The notes under the pieces were generated by a model. That model was not told the origin of the DNA. It saw only the letters and a program-made list of their open reading frames with translations, and ran no database searches. From Methylobacterium dankookense (GTDB lineage: Bacteria > Pseudomonadota > Alphaproteobacteria > Rhizobiales > Beijerinckiaceae): a stretch of 64,000 nucleotides of DNA. This document shows, one piece after another, positions 55,481-64,000 of the stretch (position 1 is its first letter; each line of letters starts with the position of its first letter). The stretch spans positions 186,001-250,000 of the forward strand of contig NZ_CABFVH010000001.1 of NCBI RefSeq assembly GCF_902141855.1, read 5' to 3'. Position numbers and translations under genes: made by a program.

Positions 55481-57901
55481 ATGAAGTTCACCCTCTCCTG
55501 GCTCAAGGACCACCTCGACACCACGGCCTCCCTCGACGAGATCGCCGAGACGCTGACGCGCATCGGCCTCGAGGTGGAGGGCATCGAGGACAAGGCCGCC
55601 GCCCTGAAGCCCTATGTCGTGGCCCGGGTGCTCACCGCCGAGCAGCACCCGAACGCCGACCGGCTGCGGGTCTGCACCGTCGATTCCGGCGACGGGCAGC
55701 CGCTGCAGGTGGTCTGCGGCGCGCCGAACGCCCGAGCGGGCATGATCTCGGTCTTCGCGCCGCCGGGCACCTACGTGCCGGGCAAGAACATCACCCTCTC
55801 GGTCGGCACCATCCGCGGCGTCGAGAGCCGGGGCATGCTCTGCTCGGGCGCCGAGCTCGGCCTCGGCGACGACCATGACGGTATCCTCGACCTGCCCGCG
55901 GATGCCCCCGTCGGCACGCCCTACGCGCTCTATGCCGGGCTCGACGATCCGGTCATCGAGATCAACCTGACCCCGAACCGGCCGGACTGCACCGCCGTGT
56001 CGGGCATCGCTCGCGACCTCGCGGCGGCCGGCCTTGGCAGTCTGAAGCGCGAGCCGCAACCGCCGCTGCGGGGCGAGGGCCCCTGCCCCGTCGGCGTGAC
56101 CCTCGATTTCGACCCGAACCATCGCGACCTCGCCCCGCTCTTCGCGCTCCGTCTGGTGCGCGGCGTGCGCAACGGGCCCTCGCCCGACTGGATGCAGGCG
56201 CGGCTGCGGGCGATCGGCCTGCGCCCGATCAACGCGCTCGTCGACATCACCAACTACATGACCTTCGATCGCGGCCGGCCGCTCCACGTCTTCGACGCGG
56301 CCAAGGTGCGGGGCGACCTCTCGGTGCGCCTCGCCCGCCCGGATGAGCGCCTGAAGGCGCTCGATGGCCGCGAGCACGCGCTCACGGGCGAGATGGTGGT
56401 GATCGCCGACCAGCAGGGCGTCGAGTCGATCGCCGGCATCATCGGCGGCGAGGCCTCGGGCTGCGACGAGGCCACCACCGACGTGCTGATCGAATCGGCG
56501 CTCTGGAACCCGCAGAACATCGCCCAGACCGGGCGGCGCCTCGGCGTGGTGACGGATGCGCGCTACCGCTTCGAGCGCGGCGTCGATCCGGCCTCGACGC
56601 TGCCCGGGCTCGACATCGCGACACGCCTCGTCGTCGAGATCTGCGGCGGCAGCCCGACCGAGGCCGTGATCGCGGGCGAGCTGCCCGAGACCGAGCACGT
56701 CATCGACTTCCCCTGGACCGAGGTGCGCCGGCTCGCCGGCATCGACCTGCCGCGGCCGGAGATGAGGGTCATCCTCGAATCCCTCGGCTTCCACGTGGCC
56801 GGCTCGGGCGACCGGGTGAAGGTGCTCACCCCCTCCTGGCGCCCGGACGTCGAGGGGAAGGCCGATCTCGTCGAGGAGATCGTGCGCATCGCCGGCCTCG
56901 ACCGGATCGAGGCGAAGCCCCTGCCCCGGCCCGGCAACGTGGCGAAGTCCGTGCTCACGCCCCTGCAGAAGCGCACCCGCCTCGCCCGCCGGGCGCTCGC
57001 GAGCCGCGGCCTGATGGAGGCGGTGACGTGGTCCTTCATCCCGCATGCCGATGCCGAGCTGTTCGGCGGCGGCGGGGCGGATCTGGTCCTCGCCAACCCG
57101 ATCGCCTCCGACCTCTCGGACATGCGCCCGAGCCTCGTGCCGGGCCTCGCCCGTGCCGCCCAGCGCAACGCCGACCGCGGCTATCCGGACGCCGCCCTGT
57201 TCGAGGTCGGCCAGTGCTTCGGCAGCGACGAGCCCGAGGGCCAGTCCCTGCGCGCCGCCGCCCTGCGCCGCGGCAGCGCGGGCTTCGCCGGGGCCGGCCG
57301 GCACTGGGACGGCACGGCCGCGACGGTGGACGCCTTCCAGGCCAAGGCCGACGCGCTCGCCCTGCTGGCGAGCCTCGGCGTGCCGAGCGGCGGCCTTCAG
57401 GTGGTGGCCGGCGGCCCGGCCTGGCTGCATCCCGGCCGGTCCGGCACGCTCCAGTTCGGGCCGAAGAACCAGGTCGGCTTCTTCGGCGAGATCCATCCGC
57501 GGGTGATGAAGGCCCTCGACCTCAAGGGCACGCTCGTCGCCTTCGAGATCGATCTCGGCGCCCTGCCCCTGCCGAAGCAGAAGGCGACCAAGACCAAGCC
57601 CGTGCTGGCGCTCTCCGACTTCCAGCCGCTCTCGCGCGACTTCGCCTTCGTGGTCGGCCGCGACGTGCCGGCGGGCGAGATCGTGCGGGCGGCGCAAGGT
57701 GCGGAGCGCAAGCTCGTCGCAGGCATCGACGTGTTCGACATCTACGAGGGCACCGGCATCCCCGAGGGCCAGAAGTCGGTGGCGATCGCGGTGCGGCTCC
57801 AGCCGGTGGAGCGCACGCTCACCGATGCGGAGATCGAGGCGGTGAGCCAGAAGATCGTCGCCGAGGTCGCGCGCAAGACCGGCGCCACCCTGCGGGCCTG
57901 A
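55481..57901 (+). CDS. pheT: phenylalanyl-tRNA synthetase beta subunit
   Basis: Large chain of the phenylalanyl-tRNA synthetase, 806 residues as expected (E. coli 795). [29 protein letters not shown] at the start is the B1/tRNA-binding type, followed by B3/B4 editing domain ([22 protein letters not shown]), B5, and the C-terminal ferredoxin-fold anticodon-binding domain ([22 protein letters not shown]). The gene forms pheS-pheT with the preceding gene. The following SEC-C gene is 93 bases away. Confidence 0.97.
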   Translation: MKFTLSWLKDHLDTTASLDEIAETLTRIGLEVEGIEDKAAALKPYVVARVLTAEQHPNADRLRVCTVDSGDGQPLQVVCGAPNARAGMISVFAPPGTYVPGKNITLSVGTIRGVESRGMLCSGAELGLGDDHDGILDLPADAPVGTPYALYAGLDDPVIEINLTPNRPDCTAVSGIARDLAAAGLGSLKREPQPPLRGEGPCPVGVTLDFDPNHRDLAPLFALRLVRGVRNGPSPDWMQARLRAIGLRPINALVDITNYMTFDRGRPLHVFDAAKVRGDLSVRLARPDERLKALDGREHALTGEMVVIADQQGVESIAGIIGGEASGCDEATTDVLIESALWNPQNIAQTGRRLGVVTDARYRFERGVDPASTLPGLDIATRLVVEICGGSPTEAVIAGELPETEHVIDFPWTEVRRLAGIDLPRPEMRVILESLGFHVAGSGDRVKVLTPSWRPDVEGKADLVEEIVRIAGLDRIEAKPLPRPGNVAKSVLTPLQKRTRLARRALASRGLMEAVTWSFIPHADAELFGGGGADLVLANPIASDLSDMRPSLVPGLARAAQRNADRGYPDAALFEVGQCFGSDEPEGQSLRAAALRRGSAGFAGAGRHWDGTAATVDAFQAKADALALLASLGVPSGGLQVVAGGPAWLHPGRSGTLQFGPKNQVGFFGEIHPRVMKALDLKGTLVAFEIDLGALPLPKQKATKTKPVLALSDFQPLSRDFAFVVGRDVPAGEIVRAAQGAERKLVAGIDVFDIYEGTGIPEGQKSVAIAVRLQPVERTLTDAEIEAVSQKIVAEVARKTGATLRA

Positions 57902-57994
57902 CCGGATCCGCCCCGCCCGCCACAAGCGGACGGGGCGCCCGGCTCCCCCGTATCGCATGGCCTTGCGCCGAACCGGCCAGCTGAGGAGCGGAGC

Positions 57995-58843
57995 ATGGAC
58001 GACGCCGCCTTGATCGCGGAGCTTTCGGGCTCCCTCCATCTGCCGAAGGTCGCCCTGCGCAAGGCGCTGGAGCGGCCGGAGCTGCTCGCGCCGGAAACCC
58101 TGCGGCTCCTCGAGAAGGCCGCCTCCGGCGCCGAGCTGGAGGAAGCCGAATCCAGCCTGATGTTCTGGGGCCTGCACGTGCTGGCCCATGCGCGGGACGG
58201 GCGCGCCCTGCCCCCGCTCCTGCGCCTGCTGCGCCAGGACGGCGACACGGTCGACGCCCATCTCGGCGACGCCGTCACCACGACGCTGGCCAAGGTGGTG
58301 GCGAGCCTGTTCGACGGGGAGCCCGAGCCGATCTTCGCGCTCATCCTCGACAGCACGGTGGACGACTTCGTCCGCCAAGCGCTGTTCTCGGCCTGCATCA
58401 CCCTCTGCCATACCGGCCGGATCCCGCGGGAGGCCGTGCACGCCCTGCTCGTGCGCTTCGACGAGGCTTCCGCCGCCGTCGAGGAGGCGTCGGCCTGGAT
58501 CGGCTGGGAGGAGACGATCGCGCAGCTCGGCTTCCGCGATCTCGTGCCCCGGGTCGAGGCCGCACGGCGCGACGGGCGCATCACCGACGAGTTCAGCGAC
58601 TTCGCCTGGTTCAAGGAGGCCCTGCGCAAGGCGGAGGCGCGCCCGGACGACCTGCGCCGCTTCGACCGCTGGAGCTATGGCACCCTCGACGATCCGGTCG
58701 AGGACCTCGCCTGGACGGCGGAGGGGGCGGGGTCGCCGCAGCGCAACCCCTACAAGGATGTCGGCCGCAACGATCCCTGCCCCTGCGGCAGCGGCAAGAA
58801 GTTCAAGAAGTGCTGCCTGTCGAAGGTCGAGGCCGACCTATAG
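57995..58843 (+). CDS. DUF1186-like protein with C-terminal SEC-C motif
   Basis: A 282-residue protein of mostly helical repeats (about 1-220; FWGLHVLAHARDGRALPPLLRLLRQ, FALILDSTVDDFVRQALFSACI) resembling DUF1186, ending in a zinc-binding SEC-C motif (CPCGSGKKFKKCC). SEC-C tails also occur in SecA and nuclease-associated proteins and may bind RNA or ribosomal proteins; no function is known. Its stop overlaps the aldo/keto reductase stop by 6 bases on the opposite strand. It follows pheT on the same strand after 93 bases. Confidence 0.83.
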   Translation: MDDAALIAELSGSLHLPKVALRKALERPELLAPETLRLLEKAASGAELEEAESSLMFWGLHVLAHARDGRALPPLLRLLRQDGDTVDAHLGDAVTTTLAKVVASLFDGEPEPIFALILDSTVDDFVRQALFSACITLCHTGRIPREAVHALLVRFDEASAAVEEASAWIGWEETIAQLGFRDLVPRVEAARRDGRITDEFSDFAWFKEALRKAEARPDDLRRFDRWSYGTLDDPVEDLAWTAEGAGSPQRNPYKDVGRNDPCPCGSGKKFKKCCLSKVEADL

Positions 58844-59677
58844 CATCGGCAGCGTGCGCGGGCGCGGCCCGCGCGGGAAATGCGCGTCGATCATCGCGAT
58901 CTCGGCGGCGTTCAGGACGAGGTCGGCGGCGCCGGCATTCTCGATCGCCCGGGCGGCGCGCACCGTCTTCGGCACGGTGAAGGTGTTGTCGAGCCGCGTG
59001 AGGAAGGCCAGGGCCACGGCGTAGGGCGTGGTGCCGTGGGCGCGGGCGATGCTCGCGAGCACGCCGCCGCCTGCGCTCGACGGATCCGGGAACTCGCCGC
59101 TCCCGAAGGGCGAGTAGCCGACCAGCGCGACGCCGTGCTGCGCGCACCAGGGGATGACGGCGTGCTCGATCGCCCGCTCGCCGAGGTGGTAGAGCACCTG
59201 GTTGCAGGCGATGCGGTAGGGGCCGGCGATCCGCAGCGCGGCCTCAAGGTCGTCCACGTCGAAGTTGCTGAGGCCCCAGGACAGGATCTTGCCGTCGTGG
59301 CGCAGGTCCTCGAACCCGGCGATCGTCTCCTCCAGGGGATGGTGGCCCGGCCAGTGCAGCAGGTAGCAGTCGAGCCGGTCGGTGCCGAGGCGCTTCAGGG
59401 ACTGTTCGCAGGCGCGCACGACCCCGCGCCGCGTGGCGTTGCCCGGCACCACCTTCGAGACGAGGAAGACCTCCTCGCGGAGGCCCTGGACGGCCTCGCA
59501 GACGATGGCCTCGCCGTCGTCGTACATCTCGGCCGTATCGATATGCGTCATCCCCGCATCGACGCCGGCGCGCAAAGCCCGCACCGCGGCGGAGCGCTCC
59601 GCCGAGTCGATGCGCCACGTGCCCTGGCCGATCACGGGCACCCGCACCCCCGTCGAGCCGAAGCTTCTGGCGTACAT
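58838..59677 (-). CDS. aldo/keto reductase
   Basis: A 279-residue TIM-barrel NADPH-dependent oxidoreductase. The catalytic tetrad is in place: Asp47 and Tyr52 (DTAEMYDD), Lys75 (VSKVVPG), His108 (LLHWPG). NADP-binding residues occur in the late SNFD and PFGSGE segments. Substrate unknown; it groups with methylglyoxal/2-oxoaldehyde reductases in texture. The ATG start (59677) begins MYARSFGSTG; upstream in-frame residues (to 59737) are unconserved. Convergent with the SEC-C gene. Confidence 0.9.
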   Translation of the reverse strand: MYARSFGSTGVRVPVIGQGTWRIDSAERSAAVRALRAGVDAGMTHIDTAEMYDDGEAIVCEAVQGLREEVFLVSKVVPGNATRRGVVRACEQSLKRLGTDRLDCYLLHWPGHHPLEETIAGFEDLRHDGKILSWGLSNFDVDDLEAALRIAGPYRIACNQVLYHLGERAIEHAVIPWCAQHGVALVGYSPFGSGEFPDPSSAGGGVLASIARAHGTTPYAVALAFLTRLDNTFTVPKTVRAARAIENAGAADLVLNAAEIAMIDAHFPRGPRPRTLPML

Positions 59678-59933
59678 GCGGCGCTCCCTCTCGTGCCACC
59701 CGCTGTCCGGACGCGTCGGCGGCCCTGTCTTGCACACCCGGCAGAGTCCAACCTGTGGTTGTCATGCTTGGGGCGGGCGCGTCGCATCCGCGTAGACCGC
59801 CTTATTCACGCCATCAACGGGGAATGAGCAATGGGTCGGTCCCGTCGCCAGTGGTAGACTTTCGGCCAGGATGTCGCCTTTCGGGCGGCCAGGCCTCGCC
59901 GTCCCTGCGGACGCGGACCGAAGGGGGGCACGG

Positions 59934-61013
59934 ATGCTGCCGCAGCATCGCTGGTTCTGGATTTTCATCCTGCTCGCCACGGCGGGAGCCGGCGTCGTCT
60001 ACAACTTCATCTTCGCCGCGGGCATCTCACCGCTGGCCGGGCTCGCCTATGGCCTGTGCATGGGCGGCACGGCGCTCGCCTTCGACCGCGGCCTGATCCT
60101 GGCGGGCCTCCAGGCGCATATCCGCCGCCTGCCGGCCGTCCTGTTCGTGCCGGCGGCCGAGCTTGCCTACGTCGCGATGATCGTGCTCGGCAACGCCCTC
60201 GGCGGCCTCGTGGTCTGGACCTTCGGGCTGACCGGCGATCCGCTCAACGAGGCGGTGCGGATGACGCCGCGGGTGCTCACCTACGCGCTCGCCGTCTCGG
60301 CTCTTCTCGTCTTCGTGATCCGCATGCGCGACCTGATCGGGGCCGAGGTCTTCGTGAACCTCTTGGTCGGCCGCTACCACCGGCCGGTGGAGGAGGAGCG
60401 GATCTTCCTGTTCCTCGACGTGGTCGGCTCCACCGCCTTCGCCGAGACCCATGGGGACCTGCGCGCCCAGGAATATCTGAGCGCCGTCTTCGCGGCGCTT
60501 GCCGAGCCCGTGCGACGCAACCTCGGCTCGACCGACGACTATATCGGCGACCTCGCCATGATCACCTGGCCGATGAGCCGGGGATTGCCCGACGCACGCT
60601 GCGTCGCCTGCGTCTTCGACGTGCTCGACAAGATCGAGGCGGAGGCCGAGAGCTGGGTCGCGCGCTTCGGCACGGTGCCGCGCCTGCGCGCCGCGTTGCA
60701 CGGCGGCTCGGTGGTCACGGCCGAGGTCGGCGTGGACCGGCACAAGATCGCCTATTTCGGGGATGCGGTGAACGTCACCTCGCGGATCGAGGCCCTGTGC
60801 CGCCCGCTCGGCGCGAGCATCCTGATCTCGCAGGACCTGCTCGACCGCCTGCCGAGCCTGCCCCCCGGCATCCAGGCCCGCTCCCTCGGGGCGCACGCCC
60901 TGCGCGGGCGCGATCAGCCGCTCTCGATCGCGACCCTGGAACGAGCGGTGGTGGAGACGGAGACGGTCCAGCCCCTGCGCCGGTCGATGCGGGTCGTGGG
61001 ACGCCGCCGGTGA
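59934..61013 (+). CDS. membrane-anchored class III adenylate/guanylate cyclase
   Basis: A 359-residue protein: about four transmembrane helices (7-27, 32-50, 68-98, 115-136) and a cytosolic cyclase catalytic domain. Metal-binding Asp162 (FLFLDVVGST) and Asp206 (YIGDLAMI) are present, with the transition-state GDAVNVTSRIEAL stretch around 280-292 and the substrate-specificity KIAYFGDA segment. The Lys before Ile suggests ATP use, but this is not certain. A GTG ORF (61010) overlaps its stop. The start is fixed by GGGGGG (59926-59931) just upstream of ATG 59934; an ATG at 59871 has no such site. Confidence 0.85.
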   Translation: MLPQHRWFWIFILLATAGAGVVYNFIFAAGISPLAGLAYGLCMGGTALAFDRGLILAGLQAHIRRLPAVLFVPAAELAYVAMIVLGNALGGLVVWTFGLTGDPLNEAVRMTPRVLTYALAVSALLVFVIRMRDLIGAEVFVNLLVGRYHRPVEEERIFLFLDVVGSTAFAETHGDLRAQEYLSAVFAALAEPVRRNLGSTDDYIGDLAMITWPMSRGLPDARCVACVFDVLDKIEAEAESWVARFGTVPRLRAALHGGSVVTAEVGVDRHKIAYFGDAVNVTSRIEALCRPLGASILISQDLLDRLPSLPPGIQARSLGAHALRGRDQPLSIATLERAVVETETVQPLRRSMRVVGRRR

Positions 61014-61207
61014 GGGGCGACGGCGCGCTCCGCGCTCTGCGCGGCGCCCTGCAATTCGGATTCCCGCTCGCCGGACTGATCGTGATCGGCCACGCGGTGA
61101 TCATCTCGATCGGCGGGGATATCGAGCGCTGGCAATTCGCCCTCGGCGTCCTGCTCATCCTGCTCGGCTTCAGCGCCCGGCTGATCCCGGTAGCGCGCGG
61201 GCCCTGA
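61010..61207 (+). CDS. small two-helix membrane protein coupled to the cyclase gene
   Basis: The GTG at 61010 overlaps the cyclase stop (GTGA). The 65-residue product has two hydrophobic segments (GLIVIGHAVIISIG and WQFALGVLLILLGFSARL) separated by a short polar loop, with a basic N-terminus (RGDGALRALRG). No family was recognised. Translational coupling to the cyclase suggests a partner or accessory subunit in the membrane. Such small proteins are easily missed. Confidence 0.6.
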   Translation: MRGDGALRALRGALQFGFPLAGLIVIGHAVIISIGGDIERWQFALGVLLILLGFSARLIPVARGP

Positions 61208-61216
61208 GGGGCGCCC

Positions 61217-61456
61217 TCAGCGCGCGATCAGCGCCTTGAGGGCCTCGTTGATCCGGTCCTGCCAGCCGGGACCGTCCTTCTGGAAATGCTCCAGTACGGC
61301 GCTGTCGATGCGCAGCGTCACGCTCTCGCGCGCGCCCGGCGCAGCCGGGGCCGCGGGTGCCGCCGGCCCCTCCGGACGGCGCGCGGTGGCCGCCCGAAAA
61401 GCGGCCTCCGCGGCCTTGCGCGGGTCGGAGGTTCTGCGGCCTCGCATGTCGGACAC
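61217..61456 (-). CDS. BrnA-like antitoxin (DUF4415 domain) without its toxin
   Basis: A 79-residue protein ending in ESVTLRIDSAVLEHFQKDGP (residues 47-66) then WQDRINEALKALI, which is the DUF4415/BrnA ribbon-helix-helix and tail. The N-terminal part is short and basic (MRGRRTSDPRKAAEAAFRAA). The GTG at 61456 has GAAGGG 9 bases upstream, so it is preferred over the ATG at 61447. BrnA normally pairs with toxin BrnT encoded just upstream; here the neighbour 5 bases away is instead a Lys/Ala-rich protein of another type. It may be an orphan antitoxin or a regulator. Confidence 0.75.
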   Translation of the reverse strand: MSDMRGRRTSDPRKAAEAAFRAATARRPEGPAAPAAPAAPGARESVTLRIDSAVLEHFQKDGPGWQDRINEALKALIAR

Positions 61457-61461
61457 GATCG

Positions 61462-61758
61462 TCAGCCCTTCTTCGCCGCGGCCTTGCGGGTGCCCTTGCG
61501 AGCAGCTGGCGGCGCAGCCGCCTTGGCCTGCGCATCCGCAGCCTCCTTCGCGAGACGCAGAGCCCGCAAGCGCACCGTCCGCTCGTCGACGGCCTTGATC
61601 GCGGCCAGGTGCTCGGCCATCGCCTGCGCGCCCTCGCGGGCCATGCGCTCGGCACGTTCCGCCCGCTCGGCGCGGTTCTCCGCCTTCGCCTTGGCCTGCG
61701 CCTCGGAATCCTGGACCTCGTCGTCGATCTCGGTCTCGGTCTCGATCTGCTGGCTCAT
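61462..61758 (-). CDS. acidic-basic helical protein, BrnA-like partner, unknown
   Basis: A 98-residue protein: residues 1-20 are acidic (MSQQIETETEIDDEVQDSEA), 20-75 are a long charged helix of Ala, Arg, Glu and Lys repeats (AKAENRAERAERAERMAREG), and the C-terminus is PPAARKGTRKAAAKKG, a histone-like basic tail. It occupies the place of a BrnT toxin in front of the BrnA-like gene (5 bases apart), yet it has no BrnT pattern. A DNA- or RNA-binding role from the tail is plausible. No family recognised. ATG start follows an AGGGACAGG site. Confidence 0.6.
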   Translation of the reverse strand: MSQQIETETEIDDEVQDSEAQAKAKAENRAERAERAERMAREGAQAMAEHLAAIKAVDERTVRLRALRLAKEAADAQAKAAAPPAARKGTRKAAAKKG

Positions 61759-62054
61759 CCTGTCCCTTTCTGGCCTGACCGCCCGCGCGCTCGATGGCGC
61801 GCGACGGCTTCGGCTGATGCAGGTGCGGCCCTGTGGAGGGGAGTGAATCACGGGCCGACGTTCCGACCCGACGAGCGGCCGCGAAGGACTTTCGGCGGGC
61901 ACGGCACACAATATGTAGGGTGCCGCGGCGAAACTGCCAGAGTTTGACCCGAATTTCCCGCCCCGCTTCCGGCCGGGACAACCGCTAGTCGCAGGATTTT
62001 TAGCTCTCACAACGTCCTGTGATCGCGCCGGAATCGCGGATCATCAGAATTCCA
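61759..62054. other. intergenic region with promoter of the BrnA-like pair
   Basis: About 296 bases between the acidic-basic protein start and the tonB terminator. The part 61890-62050 is less GC-rich (CACAATATGTAGG near 61907-61919, GGATTTTTAGC at 61996-62006). No protein-like frame or riboswitch was recognised. Confidence 0.5.
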
Positions 62055-62085
62055 CCGGCCCCGCGACTCGGATGCGGGGCCGGTC
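62055..62085 (-). terminator. hairpin terminator after tonB
   Basis: An 11-bp perfect stem ACCGGCCCCGC with GCGGGGCCGGT (62055-62065 and 62075-62085) lies just past the tonB stop at 62090 on the minus strand. Confidence 0.82.
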
Positions 62086-62089
62086 CTGC

Positions 62090-63142
62090 TTAGCGCGAGA
62101 CGGTGAAGCGCAGCGGGATCGTGATGGCGAGGCTCGACACGGTGACGCCTGCCGGCGCCGCCGGCATGCCGCCGCGCACGGCCGCGAGGGCGGCGCTGTC
62201 GATCTGGCCGACGCCGCTGCTGCTGGCGAGGCCGGCGCTGGTGACCTGACCCGAGCGCGTGACGGTGAAGCGGACCGAGGCGACGCCGCCCGCCGTTCCG
62301 ACCGCGGCGTTGCGGTTCATCCGGCCGTGGATCGCCGCGCTGATCGCCCCCTGCCATTGCCGCATCGCCGAGGGGTCGTTGCCCGCCGCCGCGCGGCCGC
62401 TGGCGTTCTCGCGGGAGGAAGCGGCGGAGCTGCGCTCGGCGCCCTGCGCGGCGCGGGCCTGGCGGGCCCTCGCCTCGCGCTCGGCCTTGAGCTTGGCCTC
62501 CTTCGCCTCCCGGGCCGCCTCGCGGCGCTCCTCGACGATCTCCTCGCGGCGCTTGGCCTCGCGGATGGCCTTGAGCTTCGCCTCGCGCTCCGCCTTCAGC
62601 TTGGCGAGGTCGGGCTTGGGCTTCTCGGGCTCGACGGGTTTGGGCTGCTCGGCCACCACGGGCGGCGGCGGGGGCGCCAGCGGCTCCGCCTCCGGCGCGG
62701 TCGAGGTGATGACCTGGCTCTCGGGCTCGGCGGGCAGCGCCTCGGTCGGCGCCTCGGTCATCGCCTGAGTCTCGGGCGGCCGCTCGGCCGGCACCTCCTC
62801 GGGCTTGACCTCGGCCACCTCCGGCGGCGGCGGGGGCTGCGTCGCCTCCTCCACCGGCTTCTCGACCGGCTGGGTCTCGGGCGGCGTCTCCACGCTCGCC
62901 TGCTGCTCGCTCTGCGTCTGGGTCGGCGCCTCGGTCATCAGCGGCGCGAGGTCCACCGTCACCTGCTGCTCGCCCGGGGGCGTCGGCGGCGTCAGGCGGA
63001 GATAGGCGATTCCGATCAGGCCGAGGCCGTGGAGCGCGAGGGCGACGAGGAAGGCCGCGGCGAGGCCGGAGGGCCGGTTCTTCGGAGCCTCCGGCATCGG
63101 GCCGGCGAGGCTCGGTCCTGCGGGCATGGGGGTCGCGCTCAT
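62090..63142 (-). CDS. tonB: TonB-family energy transducer
   Basis: A 350-residue protein that couples the proton motive force via ExbBD to outer membrane transporters. N-terminal TM helix at about 27-49 (AAFLVALALHGLGLIGIAYL), a long Pro/Glu-rich periplasmic spacer (VEKPVEEATQPPPPPEVAEV to a Lys/Glu-rich helix at 175-220), and a C-terminal domain with VRFTVTRSGQVTSAGLASSSGVG and LAITIPLRFTVSR, the TonB-type alpha/beta fold. It forms a run exbB-exbD-tonB on the minus strand, four bases from exbD. Confidence 0.92.
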   Translation of the reverse strand: MSATPMPAGPSLAGPMPEAPKNRPSGLAAAFLVALALHGLGLIGIAYLRLTPPTPPGEQQVTVDLAPLMTEAPTQTQSEQQASVETPPETQPVEKPVEEATQPPPPPEVAEVKPEEVPAERPPETQAMTEAPTEALPAEPESQVITSTAPEAEPLAPPPPPVVAEQPKPVEPEKPKPDLAKLKAEREAKLKAIREAKRREEIVEERREAAREAKEAKLKAEREARARQARAAQGAERSSAASSRENASGRAAAGNDPSAMRQWQGAISAAIHGRMNRNAAVGTAGGVASVRFTVTRSGQVTSAGLASSSGVGQIDSAALAAVRGGMPAAPAGVTVSSLAITIPLRFTVSR

Positions 63143-63146
63143 CGGA

Positions 63147-63659
63147 TCAGCGGGCCGCCCCGTCGGAGGCCGGAGCCGGCGCAGCGCCGGAGGGGGCCGC
63201 GGCCGGCGCCGGGCCGCCGGGGGACTGCGCGATCAGCGAGACCTTGCTGAACCCGGCCTGGCCGACGAGGCCCATCACCTCCATCACCTTGCCATAGGAG
63301 ACGTCGCGGTCGCCGCGCACCAGCACGACCTGATCCTTGTTCTCGGCCGCCATCTCGCGCAGGCGCGGCACGAGACTCTCCAGGGTGAAGATCTCCTTGG
63401 CGATCGAGGGCTGGCCCTCCTTGTCGACGGTGACCTCCAGCGGCTTCTTCGACTGCGCCACCTTGGCTGCGGCGGTCTTGGGCAACTGCACCGGCACGCC
63501 CGTCGTCATCAGCGGCGCCGCCACCATGAAGATGATCAGCAGCACGAGCATCACGTCCACCATCGGGGTGACGTTGATCTCCGACATCGGGGTCGCGTCG
63601 AGGCCGTCCTCGTCGTCGCCCCCGCCCGTGCGGATCGAACCCATCGCCATCGGAAACAT
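63147..63659 (-). CDS. exbD: ExbD/TolR biopolymer transport protein
   Basis: A 170-residue inner membrane protein with one TM helix (about 30-52; [20 protein letters not shown]) that includes the conserved proton-handling Asp in the [15 protein letters not shown] motif, and a periplasmic domain ([20 protein letters not shown] ... [24 protein letters not shown]). The C-terminus extends about 25 residues ([17 protein letters not shown]) beyond the usual length. It lies between exbB and tonB, four bases from tonB. Confidence 0.92.
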   Translation of the reverse strand: MFPMAMGSIRTGGGDDEDGLDATPMSEINVTPMVDVMLVLLIIFMVAAPLMTTGVPVQLPKTAAAKVAQSKKPLEVTVDKEGQPSIAKEIFTLESLVPRLREMAAENKDQVVLVRGDRDVSYGKVMEVMGLVGQAGFSKVSLIAQSPGGPAPAAAPSGAAPAPASDGAAR

Positions 63660-63759
63660 CCTCCGGGCCGGCGCCGCCCGCGCGGACGCCGCATCAAACC
63701 ATCGAAACGAAATGCGAGGTGGCGCCCGGGCCTTTCGGGACGGGCGCCGGAGCGCGCCC

Positions 63760-64000
<241 letters not shown>

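Noticed and set aside
55283-58441. A minus-strand open frame of over 1,000 codons antisense to pheT
   Set aside because: The plus-strand pheT frame carries all family motifs, and the antisense protein is Arg/Glu/His-rich without domains. Long antisense frames are expected at this GC content.

Overview
The window is about 64 kb of very GC-rich chromosome with densely packed genes, short overlapping starts and stops (ATGA/GTGA), and house-keeping gene neighbourhoods typical of Alphaproteobacteria of the order Hyphomicrobiales. The methylmalonyl-CoA mutase small subunit with its MeaB chaperone, a gluconeogenic ATP-type PEP carboxykinase, ornithine-lipid and queuosine genes and the ffs-dnaX-ybaB block fit a Methylobacterium/Methylorubrum-like organism. 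This placement is inference from gene content; no rRNA or marker phylogeny is available here. No tRNA, rRNA, CRISPR array, prophage or intact insertion sequence was seen.

Layout: 1-9.6 kb holds the 3' part of meaB, pcp, a CsbD/ElaB-like stress protein, 3-hydroxybutyrate dehydrogenase, a pdxY-phzF-Nudix operon, a DedA protein, mmcB, a beta-hydroxyacid dehydrogenase and an OmpR-type two-component system. 9.7-16.5 kb holds a truncated TetR regulator at an apparent rearrangement junction, an ExoR-like Sel1 protein, ilvD, eutBC and a transglutaminase-like protein. 16.6-23 kb is a minus-strand run for lactate/pyruvate oxidation (lutABC, an MDR reductase, poxB). 23-27.2 kb is a repeat-rich zone with a HerA-like ATPase, an OlsB-like acyltransferase and two antitoxin-like fragments that run into palindromic repeats. 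27.2-33 kb has the SDR-queG-fzlA-like operon, divergent uppP, and the methylmalonyl-CoA mutase small subunit. 33-38 kb holds small secreted proteins, a second GST, a MarR regulator with paired direct repeats upstream, comM and a PepSY-like protein. 38-47.7 kb holds ffs, dnaX, ybaB, a methyltransferase-like gene, a PAS-HTH protein, pckA, recR and the def-fmt-truA translation cluster. 47.8-53 kb holds dapE, a PilZ protein, a glycogen-debranching-like enzyme and a GT4 glycosyltransferase. 53.5-58.8 kb is rpmI-rplT-pheS-pheT and a SEC-C protein. 58.8-64 kb has an aldo/keto reductase, a class III nucleotidyl cyclase, a BrnA-like antitoxin with an unusual basic partner, and tonB-exbD-exbB (exbB cut by the window edge).

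Most of the window is ordinary core genome. The accessory signals are: a family of GC-rich palindromic repeats lying at gene ends; three orphan antitoxin-like small genes, two of them joined by GTGA overlaps to unrelated enzymes and ending inside these repeats; a headless TetR gene; and several strong palindromes or direct repeats in regulatory positions (mmcB, marR, recR, pheS and the glycan gene pair).
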